Assembly (NCBI GenBank): GCA_044463125.1
Contig: JBIQMS010000016.1
Location: 15,756 to 79,755 of the forward strand
Direction: 5' to 3'
Length of the DNA: 64,000 nt
DNA from: CAYMZZ01 sp044463125
GTDB taxonomy: Bacteria > Bacteroidota > Bacteroidia > Chitinophagales > Chitinophagaceae
Made by a program: the position numbers and the translations under genes. The notes under the pieces were generated by a model. That model searched no databases. It worked only from the letters and a program-made list of their open reading frames with translations, and was not told the DNA's origin. Each line of letters opens with the position of its first letter. Within the stretch, counting starts at the first letter, position 1. Positions 17,595-27,297 of this stretch are shown piece by piece.

Positions 17595-20500
17595 TTACCG
17601 AACTCGCAATACCCCTCCCTTTCCGTATGCTGATATTTCCATAGCATACATACACCTCAACACCGAAGGCCTGTAATAGAACTCCCCCTTTTTCTCCACC
17701 TTCATTTCGAAGCTAATGATAGCATCACCCTCATCGATCCTGTCGGCGAAAATATCCAACCTTTCGTCACGCACAGACATATAACCCGACCCTCCGTTGA
17801 AATAAATTCGCCGGCTTCTGCCATCCGTTGGACTCAGGCAGGCAGGAAAAAAGGTTTCGATCTGTACATATTCGAGGATCTTGTTGCTATGTATCCTTAA
17901 TTGCAGTAATACCTTATCACCTATCTCAAGATCGACTGTTGAATCCATAGCCACCCATTGTTCCAGATTTTTATTCCATCGCAGGAGGCTTTGACTTACA
18001 TAAAGACCCACAACTGAATAAGCAGAATCAGGTTCACTACTAAAGTAGTGCCACACAAGGGTTGGGTTGGAGATACCTGTTCCCAATTTTCGTAAGCTCA
18101 CTTTTGGCTCTGCCAATATAGCCTTTCTAAACATAGAGGAGGATCGACCTGTGGTGGCCGTGCTGAGCACCTTTCCGGTACTACCCTGCATCCATTCCAG
18201 GCTCGGTTCAGATTCGGTTGAATTGACAGATGCATCCTGCATCATGGAGATATAAGCGGATGCGAAGCGGGTATTGGGGCAGGTCAGAGGCCAACGCTTT
18301 TGTTGCAACCAACGTTGAATACCTGGAGCCCACTTATTCGTTTTATCGATTCTTTCAAACGCTCGCAAAACGGCGCTCAGCCCTTCCATTTGTGTGGTTG
18401 AAGGCAAGGGATTATTACTATACTCTCGCCAACGAATGCCATTTTTATCATCATTAATTGCCCTCGACTTCAAGTTTTCAACTATATCTTCCACTTCCGC
18501 TTTTGTAAATAAGGAGTCGCCAAATTGAAGGGAGGCAAGTAATATCGGACCGACCGTACCAGGACCTCTTTCCTTTAGATTGCTGAGCGACAAATCAATT
18601 TTCTTTCTCCAAAACTGTAAAATCGAATCCCTTACCGGATATTCAGGTATCCAATAGCTTCTGGCCAGTAACATATTCTCAAATAATTCCTTATCCATGA
18701 TATCAGCAGAATTACGTAGCCTTGGCTCTGCGTACTCCATCAGTTTATCAACAATCTGCGTGATTTCCTTTTGTTCAGACTCAGGCATTTCGGAAAAAAG
18801 GTTCAACTTTTTCATTTCTCCCAACTTGCGGAGAACATAAAATGATATAGGCGCATTGCTGCTTCCTCCGGGAAACCAACTCATTCCTCCGTCCGTGGTT
18901 TGAAGCATTTTTAATTCAGTTATTTGTTTTTTCAGGCGGATTTGGCCTGCTGAAGTATCAAAAAGGTAGAAAAGCTCATTCTGTCTTTTCCATTCATCTT
19001 CTTGTAAACTCAACCAGGGTCGGCTCAGATTTCCAAATGCATCTCCATTCGTGTTACCCGGTTCCTTCATTGCTTTTGACCATTCCGAATAGGCTGAACG
19101 CAAACTGCTATCCTTACGCAATAGATTCGCGGCAACCAGGCTTGCATAAATCTTATTGGTGAGTTGCTCAGCGCAGTTGAAAGGAAAATTGCTAGTATAC
19201 CTAAGCGCCTCTAAAAGGTTTTCAGAAGGCGGAGGATTCAAACTTATGCTTGTACCATACCATTTACCATCTGGTATATTGACAGGTGCACGCACTACAG
19301 TATCTTTCCCGACAATTTGAATAGGTTGAGTGTGGCTCACCAGAATTTCCCTGGACAATACAGGCACTTCGTGATACTCCGCATCACCATAGCTGGCAGA
19401 TCGGGAGCCCATGGTAATGTCCAGGCTTTCTAACCCTTCTGCCGGAACCTTCAGCGAAAAAAAGAAACTGGCTGATTGTTGAGGTGCGAGCTCAAAAGAC
19501 TGCTCACTATTTTCAACGATGAGTTCCGGGTTGACATTTTTGTTGCGGGTATCTTTAACGGTACACCATGCTACCCCATTTTGTGTCGCGGAGTCCAGAT
19601 TGCTCACTTTAACTGTGAGAACAATGCTATCCCCAGCATATAGAAACCTTGGTAATTGCGACTGTGCCAATAAGGGAAGCCGCGAATTGAGTAGTTTCTC
19701 TTGATAAGCAAAACGCAGGTCTGCAGTATGAGCAAACATCTTCCAACGCCATTCAGTCACCGATTCAGGTAAGGTAAATGAAATAATATATCGTCCATCT
19801 CGTGTGGTCAACTGAGGAATAAATAAAGCAGAGGGATGAAAGTTCTTACGCACCACAATATCATCAAGAGGCTGCAACGGGGACAATTCAACGGGGCCTT
19901 TGGTACTAAGGATCAGAACTCCATTAGCCGCCCGGCTTCCATACAAAGCGCTGGCGTCAGCCCCTTTTAGCACGACCCCGCCTTTGATGCTGGCGGGCGA
20001 TATTTCAGCAATACTCCCTGTGTACAGTACTCCATCCAGTATTACCATCGGCTGCGCGTATGCCTGCAAACTGGTAGCTCCCCTCACCTGAATTACATTT
20101 GAACGGGTACTTAGCTTCTTAATGCCGTATGCAGTAACCACCACTTCATCCATACTGGTCACAGCAATGCCCGCTACCCGACCCTGCAAGGCATGTGATA
20201 AATTCACGCCATTGGGTTGGGGAAACGCGGAATACCCAATCTGATTCATCCATGAACCCCTGCCGCCGGGAAAGCAGGTTCTCCCTTCCGCACTCATCCA
20301 CCAAATAGGTGAATTCTGTCTGCCGTCATACTCAGAAATCTCAGGAAGGTCATATCTCAAAAATTTGCCGCCGTATGATTTGGTTTGTCCATAATCACCC
20401 AGGGTTCCCGGAAAACGGGGACGAAAGTTTTTCGATAGCCTGGGAAATGCCCACTCGTGAGGTTCCAGCCTGTCGAGAGAAGCATCATACATGGTAGTCA

Positions 20501-23500
20501 TCAGTTCCGCCAACAGGCCTTCATTTCCAGCTTTTACGGAAACTTCAAGTTTTTGCGGGGATCCTGGCATTAGCACCTGCCTGTATGCTTCCACTACGAT
20601 TTCTGGTTCGGTGCTAGGCAAGTTTTGTATTTGAATGGTACTCTCCCAGTTCAATTCTTCACTTTTCCTGTATCCCATTACGGCCAGTTCTGCCTGTCCT
20701 TTTGCGTTGGCAGGAATACGAATCATTAGCTTATCAACGCCCCTGCGGCCCTGCACTGTGTAAAATTCCTCTTTCTGTTCACCTCGATCTGTCGCATACG
20801 ACATGCATAAGACCAGGTAATATGCATCATCGTTTCTACCAAAGTAAATTGGAATTTCTGTTCCAGGAATAGCTGCATTAAAAGGAAGGTGAACAAATGT
20901 ATTCCTGGTTACAGGAGCTTGCTCATTATCTAAATCAAAAAGTGTAATACTATGCTTCAAACTTCCAACAACTTTATTCATGTCCAATGCACAGACCTCT
21001 ATTTTATACCTACCCATTCCTAAGGTTGAAAGGAGGGCAAAAATTGAATCATGCTCCGCCGAAAATATACTATCCAGCAGCCAGATCGTTGAACCCGGCT
21101 GTTCCGGCTGTTCCGGCTGTTCAGGATAGTATTTCGAAAACCAAACCGACAATGAATCATTTGGAAGATTGGCCACGTCGGTTGGCAGAGCATTATAATG
21201 CATTCCTTCTCCTGCCTGCAATTGAAGACGGCCAACGCGCACTCTAATCTTTTTCGACAGCTTACCAAAGTTCTCATGAATCAGGTTATAAGAAAGTCCT
21301 CTCCAATCTGCAATATTTTCCACTGCATTTCCACTGAATACAATTCTGACAGGATGGCTGGAGATATTGATTTGTTCCGACGCCTCATGCGTTTCACCTC
21401 CCGGATCAGAAACAGTCGCCTGAACGGTATAGCTTATACGATATTGAACAGTATCTGCAAAATCCAGGGATCTCCAAATTGTGTCATTCACCGGTATCCG
21501 GACGGTGCCGTTGGGCAATGCAGTGGTGACGTCATCCATGAGAACGGAATCTGCGAGTGAAATTTCCTTTTTTTCAAACTGCTCAATTCCTGTTTGTACG
21601 AAAACCCGCCGCCATATCTGATACTTCACTATCGACCCTTCCATGGATGCGCCGGCAAAAGACCGGAGTTTCACTATGAATTCAAACGGATCACCAACAT
21701 CAAGTTCAGTTTTTGGGGATTGAATGCTCACTTCAAAGCCTGGACGCTTGTATTCCTCCACGCTGAAGCTACCACCTTCTTGCTCATAGAAATCAGTTTC
21801 AATATTCCATTCACCCGTGGCGGCAGTAAAGGGTATCGCAAACCTACCCGCAAAACTTCCCCATTCATTGATGTCGACCACTACGGAATCTACCTGCTTA
21901 TTAAAGGCGTCAACCAGGTTTAGCATAGGTTCGGACGCCTTCATAAATTTTGGGAACAGTGACCCGATTGTTTTTCTGCCCAGGTTCTTCCTGTTGAGGA
22001 GCATGTACTGCCCGGTTTCCGGATGCTTTGTAATAAAGACTGCCTTAAATCCAACAGTATCGCCAGGCCGGTAAATACTCCGATCGGTAAAAATATACGC
22101 GGTTGTATGATCCTCATAAAACTCTATCAGATCATCATATTCATCTTTGTTATAATAGTCAGACTCGCCCCAGGAATCAAGGTTTGACTCCAAATCGACT
22201 GCCGCACGAAAATGCTCATCAGCATAGGTTACTTCAATCGCATTAATTTCGCGATCCCGGAAATAAACCCGTCCATTCCGGTCGGTTTTTTTGCTATCGA
22301 CCTGCATTTCCTTTGATGCTTTCCCGTATGAATGATTCACTCTGTATCCAACCACCATAACATCAGACAAAGGCTGCCCGGATTTTCTATCTAAAACAAT
22401 AACATTTCCATTTCCATGAATGATACCAACGCCACTAACGCGGAAGCTACCCAATTGCTCTACTGCAGAACTATCTGAATGTTTGAGCTGTGCTTTTAAA
22501 ATATATTTCCCCGCATCAAGCGCAGGCAGTTTGTAGTGCAGAATATGCTGATTATGATCCCCTTTGTCTGGAAGTTCCACCTGGCCAACCCAAGCGATTG
22601 ACGAGTCATAGCTTAGACTATTTCTTTTTTCAATTTTCCTGTAAATTCCCAAATCAACTTTTTGCGGATGCCTGTACATGAATTCCACCAGTATGGGTTC
22701 ATCTGGCAGATGAATGGCCGGCATCCGAAAACGTAAATCTGGACGAAGCAGTTTATTGATATGAACATTCAATAATGGCTTCAAAAAATGGAAACTATCC
22801 AATGTCGGCTGCAACCTCTGCCATAGCGCAACGGCACTGTCGGCATAGAACCTGTAGCTACTATCGAACTGCTGATGAGATGACTCATATAGCCATCCAA
22901 TATCTGAAGAATACTCTCTTACAGAGGCAGGAAGGTAGTTGTGTGCCCGCTTTGCGTATAGTTCAATCAACTGAAATCCCGTATGCGCCCGTACAGAGGA
23001 AAAGGGTGAAAGAGTCTGCTGCCGCAGATAATCCATATAGTTCTCCTGCAAATCCGGAATGTCGGAATACTTCCATAGCCCCATCCACCATTTTCGCCAC
23101 AGACTCTCCAGGTAATACAAAGCGGGAGGATTGTTTTCATGATAATCAAACCAATCAGCAAAAGATTTGGCAAGGAGATAATAACTCAAGCTGCTGTCCA
23201 GCTTCTTTGTGCGGTCAATCCACACGTCGGGACTTTCCCGTATACGAGCCGGGAATGACAAATAGGGAATTTCCCAAAATTCATACTTTCGAACTTGCCA
23301 GTCAACCTGGTTTCCCATGGCAATATCAAATGCCGTTACAGGAAAGAAAAGACTGAGAGGATCCCGGCTAAGCCATAATAGTTCGCAAACCTGTGAAAAC
23401 GGAATTTCTGGTGCTATGGATAATGCCTTATCAAAATGAAAGGCAATAACACTATCGAGGGAAGAACGACCCATATAGGCAAAGGGGCTGGGAGCCTGAT

Positions 23501-23906
23501 GGTCGCGGTACTTCTCCAACGCAAATTTTTTGGCCATACTTTGAAAACGGATGATACGCTCCGCCTTCATGAGATGAAGACAGAACTCCATGACAGGCGA
23601 TTCCTGTGCAATAGAAAGCAAACTGTCAATGAAATGGCTGTTTTGAAAAAAGAGCGTATCCTCCGTTCTTTCATCTTTAATAGACAAAAGAAGCTGTTGG
23701 CTTCGCATCAAATCGATCCAGCGTCCATCCTTTTTGGCCGATTTGGCGATATTCTCCAGCGATATTTCAGCCCTGTCCAGCTCCAGTAAATGGCTAATTT
23801 GACTTTCGATAGTTCTCCAATCAATCCTGCCTGTATTGCCCTGGCCGTTGGTTTGATTTTGAAATGAAATACCAAAAACAAAAATCAGGAGTAAGCCAAA
23901 TCTCAT
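17595..23906 (-). CDS. Alpha-2-macroglobulin family protein with an inserted SusC-type TonB plug domain
   Basis: 2103 residues with an N-terminal signal peptide (FGLLLIFVFGISFQNQTNG) and no lipobox. Macroglobulin domains include a clear MG2 near residue 600 (YIFTDRSIYRPGDTVGFKAV). A bait-region-like domain sits near 1100 (EPEIVVEAYRQVLMPGSPQK). The A2M domain near 1357-1402 (LPESVTEWRWKMFAHT) is followed by the thioester motif NCAEQ with Cys about 1578 and an alpha-toroid region. Between the bait and A2M domains, about 1235-1340, is a TonB plug (LQGRVAGIAV, PMVILDG, LKGADASALYGSRAANGVLI). Bacterial A2Ms trap proteases through the thioester; the plug's role here is unknown. It is a single-gene unit with no pbpC neighbour. 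The reading frame is continuous, so this is not an obvious fusion error. Confidence 0.9.
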   Translation of the reverse strand: MRFGLLLIFVFGISFQNQTNGQGNTGRIDWRTIESQISHLLELDRAEISLENIAKSAKKDGRWIDLMRSQQLLLSIKDERTEDTLFFQNSHFIDSLLSIAQESPVMEFCLHLMKAERIIRFQSMAKKFALEKYRDHQAPSPFAYMGRSSLDSVIAFHFDKALSIAPEIPFSQVCELLWLSRDPLSLFFPVTAFDIAMGNQVDWQVRKYEFWEIPYLSFPARIRESPDVWIDRTKKLDSSLSYYLLAKSFADWFDYHENNPPALYYLESLWRKWWMGLWKYSDIPDLQENYMDYLRQQTLSPFSSVRAHTGFQLIELYAKRAHNYLPASVREYSSDIGWLYESSHQQFDSSYRFYADSAVALWQRLQPTLDSFHFLKPLLNVHINKLLRPDLRFRMPAIHLPDEPILVEFMYRHPQKVDLGIYRKIEKRNSLSYDSSIAWVGQVELPDKGDHNQHILHYKLPALDAGKYILKAQLKHSDSSAVEQLGSFRVSGVGIIHGNGNVIVLDRKSGQPLSDVMVVGYRVNHSYGKASKEMQVDSKKTDRNGRVYFRDREINAIEVTYADEHFRAAVDLESNLDSWGESDYYNKDEYDDLIEFYEDHTTAYIFTDRSIYRPGDTVGFKAVFITKHPETGQYMLLNRKNLGRKTIGSLFPKFMKASEPMLNLVDAFNKQVDSVVVDINEWGSFAGRFAIPFTAATGEWNIETDFYEQEGGSFSVEEYKRPGFEVSIQSPKTELDVGDPFEFIVKLRSFAGASMEGSIVKYQIWRRVFVQTGIEQFEKKEISLADSVLMDDVTTALPNGTVRIPVNDTIWRSLDFADTVQYRISYTVQATVSDPGGETHEASEQINISSHPVRIVFSGNAVENIADWRGLSYNLIHENFGKLSKKIRVRVGRLQLQAGEGMHYNALPTDVANLPNDSLSVWFSKYYPEQPEQPEQPGSTIWLLDSIFSAEHDSIFALLSTLGMGRYKIEVCALDMNKVVGSLKHSITLFDLDNEQAPVTRNTFVHLPFNAAIPGTEIPIYFGRNDDAYYLVLCMSYATDRGEQKEEFYTVQGRRGVDKLMIRIPANAKGQAELAVMGYRKSEELNWESTIQIQNLPSTEPEIVVEAYRQVLMPGSPQKLEVSVKAGNEGLLAELMTTMYDASLDRLEPHEWAFPRLSKNFRPRFPGTLGDYGQTKSYGGKFLRYDLPEISEYDGRQNSPIWWMSAEGRTCFPGGRGSWMNQIGYSAFPQPNGVNLSHALQGRVAGIAVTSMDEVVVTAYGIKKLSTRSNVIQVRGATSLQAYAQPMVILDGVLYTGSIAEISPASIKGGVVLKGADASALYGSRAANGVLILSTKGPVELSPLQPLDDIVVRKNFHPSALFIPQLTTRDGRYIISFTLPESVTEWRWKMFAHTADLRFAYQEKLLNSRLPLLAQSQLPRFLYAGDSIVLTVKVSNLDSATQNGVAWCTVKDTRNKNVNPELIVENSEQSFELAPQQSASFFFSLKVPAEGLESLDITMGSRSASYGDAEYHEVPVLSREILVSHTQPIQIVGKDTVVRAPVNIPDGKWYGTSISLNPPPSENLLEALRYTSNFPFNCAEQLTNKIYASLVAANLLRKDSSLRSAYSEWSKAMKEPGNTNGDAFGNLSRPWLSLQEDEWKRQNELFYLFDTSAGQIRLKKQITELKMLQTTDGGMSWFPGGSSNAPISFYVLRKLGEMKKLNLFSEMPESEQKEITQIVDKLMEYAEPRLRNSADIMDKELFENMLLARSYWIPEYPVRDSILQFWRKKIDLSLSNLKERGPGTVGPILLASLQFGDSLFTKAEVEDIVENLKSRAINDDKNGIRWREYSNNPLPSTTQMEGLSAVLRAFERIDKTNKWAPGIQRWLQQKRWPLTCPNTRFASAYISMMQDASVNSTESEPSLEWMQGSTGKVLSTATTGRSSSMFRKAILAEPKVSLRKLGTGISNPTLVWHYFSSEPDSAYSVVGLYVSQSLLRWNKNLEQWVAMDSTVDLEIGDKVLLQLRIHSNKILEYVQIETFFPACLSPTDGRSRRIYFNGGSGYMSVRDERLDIFADRIDEGDAIISFEMKVEKKGEFYYRPSVLRCMYAMEISAYGKGGVLRVR

Positions 23907-23960
23907 AAGCTAATTTAACTACTGGATGCAACAATCCGTGAAATTGCACAATATCATTGC

Positions 23961-24147
23961 GACCAATAACCCGCTACCGATAACCCGCTACCGATAACCC
24001 GCTCCTACGGAGCGATCTCACGATTCACGATTGACGGCTACCAATAACCCGCTCCTACGGAGCGGTCTCACGATTCACGATTCACGGCTACCGATAACCC
24101 GCTCCTACGGAGCGGTCTCACGATTCACGATTCTCACGCCTCACGTC
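23961..24147. repeat. Three 50-bp tandem units with CGCTCCTACGGAGCG palindrome plus CACGATT heptads
   Basis: GCTCCTACGGAGCG recurs at 24001, 24051 and 24101, giving an exact 50-base period. Each unit reads CTACCRATAACCCGCTC, CTACGGAGCG, then TCTCACGATTCACGATT. The CGCTCC-TA-CGGAGCG core is a perfect small hairpin in two of the three units and in the related element near 15740. The array lies between the divergent A2M and PorE-like genes and ends 8 bases before the latter's -7 box. Confidence 0.9.
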
Positions 24148-24155
24148 TTTTTCAT

Positions 24156-24163
24156 TATCTTTA
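24156..24163 (+). promoter_or_regulatory. TATCTTTA -7 box before the PorE-like gene
   Basis: TATCTTTA (TAnnTTTR) ends 4 bases before the ATG at 24168, so the transcript is predicted to be leaderless or nearly so. A second in-frame ATG at 24174 would give a leader of about 6 bases. Confidence 0.55.
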
Positions 24164-24167
24164 GTGC

Positions 24168-26093
24168 ATGTCCATGAAAACACTCCTCAGCCTGCTGGCC
24201 TTTTGCCTGCTCTCTGGCGCCGCTATGGCCCAGCAATATGATCCTTCCAAAGTCAACAAGAAAGCAAAAGCCCTTTACGATACCGGTTTGCAATATGCCC
24301 AGGATGGCCAATATGAGCTGGCGGAAAAACACCTGCTGGATGCCATCGCCAAAGATTCGAAGTACGTTGATGCTTACCTCTCACTTGCCGGAGTATATGG
24401 ACAAACAAAACAATACCCGCAGTGTGTGGCCTATTATGAAAAGGCTTTCCTGCTCGATGAAGGCTATACCATGGAATACAAACTCCCCTATTCCATCAAC
24501 CTGGCCGGTATGGGTGAGTTTCAAAAAGCCCTTGATGCCATCAATGAACTGCTGGCTAAAAATCCTCCCAAAAATTCCAACTCCCTCAAAGCCGCCGAAT
24601 ACCGGAAAAAAAGTTATGAGTTTGCGGTGGAATTCGCGGCAAAAAACAACACAAAGGATTATGTATTCGCCCCTTTCAACCTTGGTGAAGGCGTAAATAC
24701 AGCGGAACCCGAATATTTTCCAGCCCTCACCATTGATGGCAAGGAACTGGTATTTACCCGCAGCCTTGGACGTCGCAACGAAGATTTCTATACCAGCCGC
24801 AAGAATGAGTCGGGGGCATGGGAGCTGGCGGCCCCTCTGCCCGGGGCCATCAATACGCCCATGAACGAAGGCGCCCAAACCATTTCGCAGGACGGTCAAT
24901 GGGTGGTTTTCACGGCCTGCAACCGACGTGATGGCTTCGGGAGTTGTGATCTTTATATATCCTTTCTTGATGATAATGGCTGGTCCGAAGCCATCAACCT
25001 GGGTGGCCGTGTCAACTCCGACCAATGGGAATCGCAACCCTGCCTTTCTCCTGATAAGAAAGAGCTTTATTTCACCAGCCGCCGCCCGGGAGGCTATGGC
25101 GGCGCCGACATCTATGTTACGCGCCTGCAACCCAACGGAAAGTGGGGTGACCCGGAAAACCTGGGTCCCCAGATCAATACGCCCGGTGATGAGCAGAGTC
25201 CCTTTCTGCACGCCGATAACCAAACCTTTTATTTCGTGTCCAATCACTGGCCCGGTTATGGCGATGATGATCTTTTCCTCTCACGCAAAGGACCCAAGGG
25301 AAGCTGGAGCAAACCGGAAAACCTGGGCTACCCCATCAATACCATCAATAAAGAAGCTACCCTCTTCATCACTTCCGATGGCAAAACGGCCTATTATGCA
25401 AGTGATAGAAGTGATAGCCGCGGAAGCTGGGATATCTACAGTTTTGAACTGCGCGAGCAAGTGCGGCCCATTCCCACGCTTTGGGTAAAAGGCACAGTGT
25501 ATGACAGTAAAACTAAAGAGGGTCTTCCCTCCACCGTTGAACTGACTGATATCGCCAACGGCAACATTGTTTCGCAGATTCAAACAGATGAAAGAGGGCA
25601 TTACCTGATTACGCTGCCCATTGGCCGTGATTATGCTTTCAATGTGAACCGGAAGGGATACCTGTTTTATTCCGATCAGTTCCTGCTAAGTGGTAATCCG
25701 CCCGACAGCACCTATGAAAAAGATATTCCCCTGCAACCCATTGAAGCCAATGCCAGCTTCGTATTGAACAATATCTTTTTCGACAACAACGAGTATGCGC
25801 TGAAACCGGCCTCCCGATCAGAACTCGACAAACTGGTGGAGTTGCTGAAAGAGAATCCAGGCTTGCGTATCGAAATCAGCGGGCATACCGATAATGTGGG
25901 TACCCCTGCCAGCAACCTCACCCTGAGTAATAATCGAGCGCTTGCGGTAGTGAATTATTTAAAGGAACAGGGTATTGCCGCCAACCGACTGCAGGCCAAA
26001 GGATATGGTGAAACAAGACCGGTTACCGGGAATAACACCGAAGCAGAGCGTGCAAAAAACAGGCGTACGGAGGTGAAAGTACTGGGGCTCTAA
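24168..26093 (+). CDS. PorE-like protein: TPR, PD40 beta-propeller, carboxypeptidase-regulatory and OmpA domains
   Basis: 641 residues with a type I signal peptide (LLSLLAFCLLSGAAMAQQ). Domains in order: TPR about 30-140 (ALYDTGLQYAQDGQYELAEKHL), PD40/WD40-like propeller about 165-425 (repeated ELVFTRS, WVVFTACNR, ELYFTSRRPGGYGGADIYV, TFYFVSNHWPGYGDDDLFL), CarboxypepD-reg about 435-515 (VKGTVYDSKTKEGLPSTVEL), and an OmpA peptidoglycan-binding domain about 525-641 (EISGHTDNVGTPASN, NNRALAVVNYLKEQGI, NRRTEVKVLGL). This is the domain order of type IX secretion protein PorE, which links the machine to peptidoglycan. PorE is a lipoprotein and no lipobox Cys is seen here, so a paralogue is possible. 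Confidence 0.85.
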   Translation: MSMKTLLSLLAFCLLSGAAMAQQYDPSKVNKKAKALYDTGLQYAQDGQYELAEKHLLDAIAKDSKYVDAYLSLAGVYGQTKQYPQCVAYYEKAFLLDEGYTMEYKLPYSINLAGMGEFQKALDAINELLAKNPPKNSNSLKAAEYRKKSYEFAVEFAAKNNTKDYVFAPFNLGEGVNTAEPEYFPALTIDGKELVFTRSLGRRNEDFYTSRKNESGAWELAAPLPGAINTPMNEGAQTISQDGQWVVFTACNRRDGFGSCDLYISFLDDNGWSEAINLGGRVNSDQWESQPCLSPDKKELYFTSRRPGGYGGADIYVTRLQPNGKWGDPENLGPQINTPGDEQSPFLHADNQTFYFVSNHWPGYGDDDLFLSRKGPKGSWSKPENLGYPINTINKEATLFITSDGKTAYYASDRSDSRGSWDIYSFELREQVRPIPTLWVKGTVYDSKTKEGLPSTVELTDIANGNIVSQIQTDERGHYLITLPIGRDYAFNVNRKGYLFYSDQFLLSGNPPDSTYEKDIPLQPIEANASFVLNNIFFDNNEYALKPASRSELDKLVELLKENPGLRIEISGHTDNVGTPASNLTLSNNRALAVVNYLKEQGIAANRLQAKGYGETRPVTGNNTEAERAKNRRTEVKVLGL

Positions 26094-26129
26094 CAGCTTT
26101 GTCGCGAGCATAGCCGCTTAAATTGCGGT

Positions 26130-27233
26130 ATGCATCCCGACCTTCCTTACCAGATCGCCCTCACCATGATTCCCCATATCGGGCATGTGTTGGCGCGGGA
26201 ACTTCTGCAGCATTTCGGTGACGCCCGCTCCATTTTTGAAGCCTCGCCGGCCAAACTCAGGAATGTGGAAGGCCTGGGTGAATTTCGGATCCGGGCTATC
26301 CGCTGTTTTAACCAGATGCCCAAAGCTGAGGAGGAATGTAAGTTTGTTGAGAACAACAAGATCAATGTGCTCTTCATGGGCCAGCCCGAATATCCCCGGC
26401 GCCTGTTCAACTGCACCGATGCGCCCATACTGCTTTACAGTCGTGGCAAGGCCAACCTTAACAGCAGCCGGATACTATCTGTGGTAGGCACAAGGGTTAA
26501 TACTGACTATGGCCGGCAACTGACTGAACAATTGATACGGGACCTGGCTGCCGAAAATGTTCTGATCCTCAGTGGGCTCGCGTTTGGCATTGATGCCCTC
26601 GCGCACAAGGCAGCACTTCGGCAGCAATTACCCACTGCTGCCGTGCTGGCACATGGGCTCGACCAACTTTATCCTCCCCAGCATGGAGCCCTGGCATTGG
26701 ACATGGTTCGCCATGGTGGTGCCCTGATCAGTGAATTTCCCAGTGGCACCCAACCCGACCGACACCATTTCCCGGCACGAAACCGGATTGTGGCCGGGCT
26801 CAGCGATGCCGTTCTGGTAGTGGAAACAGGTGAAAAAGGGGGCAGCCTTATCACCGCGGAGCTGGCTAACGATTATAACCGCGACGTATTTGCCTTTCCG
26901 GGAAGGGTGAATGACCCCCGAAGCGCCGGGTGCAATGAACTGATACGGCAAAACAAAGCCGTGCTGATCCGGAACGCAAACGACCTCCTGCAATTCATGA
27001 ACTGGGTGGAACCCAGTGCCCGGCAACATTCCCTGCAAACCGCCCTGTTTCACGAACTGAGCCAGGAGGAAAAGCAGATCCTGCACCTGTTGCAAACTGC
27101 CGAAACCCGCCCCATTGATGAGTTAAATATCCTTAGCGGCCTTAGCAACAGCGTGGTGGCCGCTGCCATCCTGAGTCTTGAGCTGAAGAATCTAATTGTA
27201 TCTTTACCCGGTAAAATGTACCGGTTGGCATAA
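26130..27233 (+). CDS. dprA: DNA-processing protein DprA/Smf
   Basis: Binds incoming single-stranded DNA during natural transformation and loads RecA. 367 residues: N-terminal HhH/SAM-like region (IPHIGHVLARELLQHFGDAR), the DprA Rossmann core (SVVGTRVNTDYGRQLTEQL, LSGLAFGIDALAHKAAL, GGALISEFPSG, HHFPARNRIVAGLSDAVLVVE, GSLITAELA, VFAFPGRVNDPRSAGCNELI) and a C-terminal winged helix (QILHLLQTAETRPIDELNIL). It begins 37 bases after the PorE-like gene. With the ComEA-like protein at 12665-14677 it hints at competence, though DprA occurs in most bacteria. Confidence 0.96.
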   Translation: MHPDLPYQIALTMIPHIGHVLARELLQHFGDARSIFEASPAKLRNVEGLGEFRIRAIRCFNQMPKAEEECKFVENNKINVLFMGQPEYPRRLFNCTDAPILLYSRGKANLNSSRILSVVGTRVNTDYGRQLTEQLIRDLAAENVLILSGLAFGIDALAHKAALRQQLPTAAVLAHGLDQLYPPQHGALALDMVRHGGALISEFPSGTQPDRHHFPARNRIVAGLSDAVLVVETGEKGGSLITAELANDYNRDVFAFPGRVNDPRSAGCNELIRQNKAVLIRNANDLLQFMNWVEPSARQHSLQTALFHELSQEEKQILHLLQTAETRPIDELNILSGLSNSVVAAAILSLELKNLIVSLPGKMYRLA

Positions 27234-27297
27234 GGGTTGCTGCCCCAAAGCAACGAATCACACGCTTTATCTGTCATTCATCACTATTACCCGCGTT

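Noticed and set aside
19890..20200. The plug-like segment as an inserted susC fragment or assembly error
   Set aside because: The reading frame is open on both sides, codon style matches the surroundings, there are no flanking repeats, and well-formed A2M domains continue directly after it.
23961..24147. Regularly spaced repeats that could be mistaken for a CRISPR array
   Set aside because: The units are contiguous 50-base tandem copies with almost no variable spacer, contain a small palindrome, and there are no cas genes nearby.
27196..27297. Longer start for the 27298 cargo protein
   Set aside because: It would overlap dprA by 38 bases and place about 34 polar residues before a clear signal peptide.
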